A stretch of 64,000 bases of DNA, taken from positions 9,427,834 to 9,491,833 of the forward strand of contig CAKAKS010000060.1 of NCBI GenBank assembly GCA_916700875.1. Reading direction: 5' to 3'. Source of the DNA: Sebastes aleutianus (lineage: Eukaryota > Chordata > Actinopteri > Perciformes > Sebastidae). This document shows positions 38,801 through 45,645 of this stretch, piece by piece. Each line of letters starts with the position of its first letter. Positions within the stretch are counted from its first letter, which is position 1. The notes beneath the pieces were generated by a model, which was not told the origin of the DNA, ran no database searches, and saw nothing but the letters and a program-made list of their open reading frames with translations. A program made the position numbers and the translations under genes.

Positions 38801-41800
38801 TGCAGCCGTCTGGGCTCTTAAACATCCTGTTAACCATCATGAACCTTGGTTTCCAGTGCTGGAATTTCAATCATTTATAAATCATGGTTTTTATAAAGTG
38901 TTACCAAACTATCGTCAGCATTCACCCACACAGACACTGCAACAGTCAAACTACAGATTACATTATAAATTATAGGTATTTTAATGGATTTAGTTAGTGT
39001 TTCAAGTGGTAAACTGGTTTTAAGTTGAATTAAATTCAGGACTGCTGTGATGATAATTGCACATTGTGAGGCGTTAAAAGTCAAGGATTTGCTGTATCAT
39101 CTGTCTACTCTCATCTCTGAAACTCATCATCATTCTCCTGTAACCTGAAGAAGCAGCAGCAGTAATTTATCTGTAAATTGGATTGTGATCTCAGCAGGTG
39201 GATGTTGGGTGGAGGAGGCGAGGAGCGTTTCATGGCGCCGAAGCTTCGCACAGCAGCTTTCAGCTGTTCAGTCAAGCGGTGGATGAATACTCCCACCAGC
39301 TGAGGCTCGCCGAGCGCTGACATCCAACGGCAGATTAAAGAGCTGCTCATGAAAATCACATCACACAGATCCGCGTACAGCTGCTGCACTACACTGTACA
39401 ACTCTCAGTTAATAATTCATGTCATTCAGAGGCGCTCGCTCTGAACAATAACAGCCAGCAGAGCTTCAGAGACGGGAGACTCCCATCTCTCTTCATGGAT
39501 CTATAGAGGAGATACAGAGTCTGAGCCGGTGGTCGAACACGGTACTGCAGCTAGAAACTCCCCTACAGCCCAGAAATCACTCCTCACAGTCCTCCGATAT
39601 CTCAGAGACGACTGTAAAAGAAGACCAGCTGTTACTGTGTGTGTTTTAACATCTCCTACGTGCTCTCCTACGTCCTGTCATCATCTGCTACATCCTGTCG
39701 TCATCATCTACGTCCTGTCGCCAACATCTAGGTCCTGTCGTTGTCTCCTATGTCCTGTCGTCATATCCAACGTCCTGTCATCATTGCCTACATCCCGTTT
39801 TCATCACCTTCGTCCTGTCGTCATCGCCTACGTTCTGTCGTTATCTCATATGTCCTGTCGTCATCACCTACATCCTGTTGTCATCTCCTACGTCCTGTCG
39901 TCATCTCCTACGTCCTGTCATCTCCTACGTCCTGTCATCATCACCTACGTTATGTCCTACGTTCTGTCGTCATCTCCTACGTCCTGTCATCATTTCCTAC
40001 TTCCTGTTGTCATCTCCTACATCCTGTCGTCGTCTCCTACATCCTGTCCTATGTCCTGTCATCATTTCCTACATCCTGTCATCATCTCCTACATCTTGTC
40101 GTCGTCTCCTACGTCCTGTCCTACATCCTGTCATCATCACCTATGCCGAGTCGTCATCTCCTATGTCCTGTCATCGTTGCCTACATCCTGTCCTTGATGC
40201 CTACGTCCTGTCGTCGTCTCCTACGTCCTGTCATCATCACCAACGTCCCGTTGTCATCGCCTACGTATTCTCGTAAATTCGGTCATAATCTACTACGTCC
40301 TCTCGTACGTCCTGACCTCGTCACCTATGTCCCATCATCATCACCTACTCCCTGTCGTAATCTCTTACGTCCCGTCATCATCTCCTACGTCCCGTCGTCA
40401 TCACCTATGTCCTGTTGTCATCTCCTACGTCCTGTCGTCATCTCCTACATCCTGTCGTCGTCTCCTACATCCCGTCGTCATCTCCTACATCATGTCATCA
40501 TCACCTACGTCCCGTCATCATCTCCTACGTCCCGTCGTCATCACCTATGTCCTGTTGTCATCTCCTACGTCCTGTCGTCATCTCCTACATCCTGTCGTCG
40601 TCTCCTACATCCCGTCGTCATCTCCTACATCCTGTCATCATCACCTACGTCCCGTCATCATCTCCTACGTCCCGTCGTCATCACCTATGTCCTGTTGTCA
40701 TCTCCTACGTCCTGTCATCATCACCTACGTCCTGTCGTCATCTCCTACGTCCTCTCATACGTCCTGTCATCGTCACCTGTCCTGTCCTCGTCTCCTACAT
40801 CCTGTCCTTGTCACTTACGTCCTGTCCTGGTCATCTACGTCCCGTCGTCATCTCCTACGTCCTCTCGTCATCACCTACAGTACGTACTCTGATATGTCCT
40901 GTCCTCGTCACCTATGTCCTGTCCTCGTCAGCTACATGGCTGCGTCTACCGATACTTGACAATGATTGGTTCGTAGAAGGCTCTCTCAAACTGCGGTAAA
41001 TTATTTAAAAGTGTTGAATTTTTGTGAGTTTTATTCCAACTGACTATAGAAAGTCGTCAGTTAAACATTTGGTCTCCTCCTCGCCTTCCTGTGATTGGTC
41101 GAAATGTTTGAACCCTCCAAAAAAAATTCTCTACTGGAAACGAACCGAACTGTGGTTCAGTTTGATCCGAACTGAGACCGCCTCTTTTCGACAGACCTAA
41201 GTTTGGCTGTTTGGTCCGGGGAGTTTTCACACCTGTGATTTTGGTTCGGATCAAACGAGGCTTGAAAGGACCCTAAATTGAGTAAAATAAATGTATCTAT
41301 GAGGACTTGTTGGTTTTCCCCTCAGTTTGGTTTGTGGAATGGTTCCAAGAACTACAGTACCCATTATCCTCAGTGCTATGCAGTAAGTGTCTCCTTACGT
41401 CTGAAGCTGATGCATCATGTGATCAGCTGGTTGATGAGTCTGATCTGTAAATGTCAGAGTAATTCTCTTCCATCATCACCTGCTGTATAAATAACTCCAC
41501 TGTGCAGACGGTGGAGCTGTGAATTACTCTGAATGTGACTGAACACAGATGGTGACGTTCAGAAAAATATGGTTTCATGTTGTTATTTGCAACCTTTGTG
41601 TTCTCAGGAACAGTAACTGATGACATTGTGCTCATTTGGTTTTTGCACCTATTGTTTATATTTTGTTTTATTTGCACTTTGTACCGCAACTGCTGCCCAA
41701 CGTTTTCCCTCAGGATAAATAAAGTTTAATCTCATTTATGACTATTTTTTCTCCTCACAGGCAACAGAAAGTGAGGATGATGATGTCGACCAGTCCGTCC

Positions 41801-44800
41801 ATCTCTGTGGTTGAGAGACGTCCAGCCTGCATTTGTGTCTGGTGAGGTTAAGGTTACTTTATTTGTCTCAGATTAAGGGGAACTGCTGCATCAAAACCAA
41901 ACACATTGAATAAGAACGCACGTGCAACACTATCCTGAGATGAAACAACCAAGCAAACTATTGTAGTCACAAAGACGTTCACTCTGTTAAAAACTACAAA
42001 TATTCAAAGATATTTATCAAAGCAGTCACACTTTGGTGCATAAATTACAAGCAAACACACGAACCTGCCTTTAACGTGCAGTAAAAGTGGAGAAAAGTCA
42101 TAAAATTGATTAAGTTGCTAACATCAAAGTTGGATTATCACATGGGCAACGTGGACAACTCCTATCGACCTTAAACATTATTAAGATTTGATTAACTGTG
42201 GTTTTGGTTGGGAATAAATATGCTCTGACATTGTAAGTAAATCAACAAATCTCATATTCAGACTCAAACCAACAGTGAATGTATTACAGCCTGATATCTC
42301 TTATTCCTCCCCTTACAAAAAAGTGGTATACTTTTATGAAGTATTCTTAAATAAAATTCAAGTATATTTCCCAAGTATACTTTATGTAGTAAGTATACTA
42401 ATATCAATGTACTAGTAATATACTTGTAAGTGCACTACTTCAATACTTCTTGGGACTAAATTTGCCCACTTTTTAGTTTTTTGGCCATCACCTTCTTGTA
42501 TTTTTGCAACTAGAAGTGACACGAGAGGGTTGAGCTAAGTACAAATAATTTTTTTAGGGGACTAGATTTGTTATAATTAACTTTCATGAAGTGAAAACAC
42601 ACTGTGAAAGGGTTAAAGTTTTAACACGAAAACATGGACAACTCCCAGACCAGACAACGCCGTGGTAGCGACCTGTCAATCACAAGGTAGCCCCGCCCTA
42701 AAGCATCCTCTGCTTTATGGTCTATTTGACTCTAAAGGGGACCATGATTTACTAAATGAACATCATGCTGTATTGAAGAAGACTTGAAACTAGTGATTGA
42801 GATCATAAACTGATTTTTACAATGTTTACTGAGGTAATAAATCAAGTGAGAAGTAGGGTCATTTTCTCATAGACTTCTATACAATCAGACTTCTTTACAA
42901 CCAGAGGAGTCGCCCCCTGCTGGCTGTAAGAAAGAATACAAGCTTAAGGCACTTCAGCATTGGCTTTTCTTCTCAGACACGGAAGTCGATGCCTGGTTTG
43001 AACATGAGATTTGTTGGAAAGAGGAAAAGTTGAAGAACTTCATTCGTTATTTCTTCTGATGCTCACATGGTTCTTAAATTAATTTGTGTTCAGTCAAATC
43101 ACCTCAGCACACTTGATTCAATTCAGCAGAGGAAACTGTACACAAAGCACAGATGGTGGAGGAGCGGGGGGTTAATACGAACCCAGAATCCCCGAAGCAG
43201 CCTCATCACATCCAAATACTGAGGAGTTAGCATGCTAAGAGGCTAAGTGGTATAGTGAAAGACTGTAAGATCCAAAAAGTAGTAGAATTTCTTGCTTTCT
43301 TGCTACCCTTACGAAAAACTAGTACACTTCAAGTCTATTTTATGAAGTATACTTAGGTTAAACTTAACTTAAAGTTCAAGTATACAGTATACAGTATTTC
43401 CCAAGTATACTTTATGTAGTAAGTATACTAATATCAATGTACTAGTAGTATACTTATAAGCATACTGCTTTAATACTTCTTGGGACTAAATTGGCCCATT
43501 ATTTAGTTTATGAAAGTATACTTTTAAGTGTAAGAATAGTAAACTTTGAGTACACAACTAGTTTACATTTAAGTCTTATTTTGTACTACAACTATACTAT
43601 AAGTATACAGATAGTTTACTAGTTTTATACTTGTAAGTGTACTACTTCAATACGTCTTGGGACTAATTTAGTTTATAAAAGTGTAAGTATTGTACTGATA
43701 GTTTACTAGTTTTATACTTTATAGTTTATGAAAGTGCATTTTAAAGTATACTCTCAGTACACTACTAGTTTAATAGTTTTTTATACTGCAAGTATACTTG
43801 TATATACTTGTAGTCCACTTCAAGATTCAAGATTCAAGATGTTTATTGTCATGCCGGTTGTACAGGTACAAACGTGTGAAATACTTTTTGCTGGGAAGCT
43901 CCATTAAAATAATAAATTATATTACATTTACATTACAATTACATTTACATTACAATTATAAAAGGAAATACTTTATACAAGGGCACACACTTTATAGTTT
44001 ATGAATGTGCACTTTAAAATATATTCAGTAAACTACTAGTTAAATAGTTTTTATACCACCAGTGTACTAACTTATAATTTTCTCAAGTATATCTTGAACA
44101 AAAGATTAAGTACAAATATAGGCCAAGTATACTTATACTTTTCTGTATACTTGTCAGTATAAGCCAAGTATTCTTAAGTATACTTTTATTAAGTATATCT
44201 CTGATAAGTACATAAAAAGTAAACTGAAAGTATAACCTCTTATTTTAAGTTTAAAAGAAGTATACTAATAGCACACTTGAATAAACTTCTTTTTGGTAAG
44301 GGTCCACGTTCGTCCACCACTCCAACCTCATCACTTAAACACTCGTGGTCATAACTCCTCGTCGTACCGGGCGGCGGCGCGACACCATCCTCTCTCTGAG
44401 AGATGTCGAAATGTTTGTCAGGTCACTGGGAAAAAGTCCAACCAGTCCCATCTGTGGCAGAAATAGATTCCTGCTCACTTATGTTGTTTAATTGATGAGG
44501 TGACACAGATCTGAGTACAAAACACCACATCAGTGATTTAATGTGTTTTATCGCCATCAGATTTAGATTGATTTCCTTCCAGCAGACGCTGCTTTTTAAA
44601 GAAAAATCAACCTGCAGAAACTCGAAAGTCCATCACATTCAACATTTAGTTTCTTTGAAAACTGTTGGTGTGTTTAATGACACTTTTTACAGATAACCTG
44701 GAGAAGATTATTGATAACTTGCTGCTTTCTGAGTTCTAACTTCAGCCTTCAGGTCTTATTTTCTACAGTGGAGGAGCTTTGAGAGACAGTTCAGGAGATT

Positions 44801-45584
44801 ATATCATAATGATGATGAAACTTTGATCAGGAAATCTAAATATTAACAGAATATCTCACTGCAGTAGATTTAAAGTCTCTCCACGTTTTTTATGATAAGT
44901 GAAGGCAGCAGCTGGAAGGAAGGAAATCTAAACACTGCATGGAGGATTTAAAATGATTATCAGGGATGGACGACGTCAGTGTGTCCAGATTTGACTGCTT
45001 CATGTCTCAAAGCGTTTAGTTTTTTTTATCTCACCTGCACAGACCAACATTTACATCTCTGAGCGTTTTATCTCTGCTCTTCATCTCATTGCTGCAACTC
45101 AACTTTAGAGCTGAAGGCAGATTCTGAGGTCAAACATCAGAAATTGGTCTATTTTTCTTGTTTTTGGACTGGTGATCAGGTGTCCACATACCTTACCTAC
45201 CTGTGTGCCTGTGTACATATTAATGTACGTTCCCTAACCTTTGAGCATATTTGAGAATATATTTTTTTATACAAAATGCAGTACCTGTGAGGGTTTCTGG
45301 ACAATATTTGTCATTGTTTTGTGTTGTTAATTGATTTCCAATAATAAATATTTACATACATTTGCATAAAGCAGCATATTTGTCCACTCCCATGTTGATA
45401 AGAATAATAAATACTTGACAAATCTTTGAACATTTTGAACAGATAACAAGCCCTAATATCAGAATATTATTGAAATATCAGAAGAAATCCCCCCAAAACA
45501 AAACATTAGGTCCTTATAACCTTTTAAAATCAATTTAAACATGTGGACTGTTGCAGGTCTGCATAGAGGCAACTCTCACTGCAA

Positions 45585-45645
<61 letters not shown>

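Noticed and set aside
39529..40999. Long open frames (up to 383 codons) rich in Ser, Pro, Thr and His
   Set aside because: They follow the 20-base tandem unit, occur in all three frames with the same peptide cycle, and lack splice sites, domains or codon bias.
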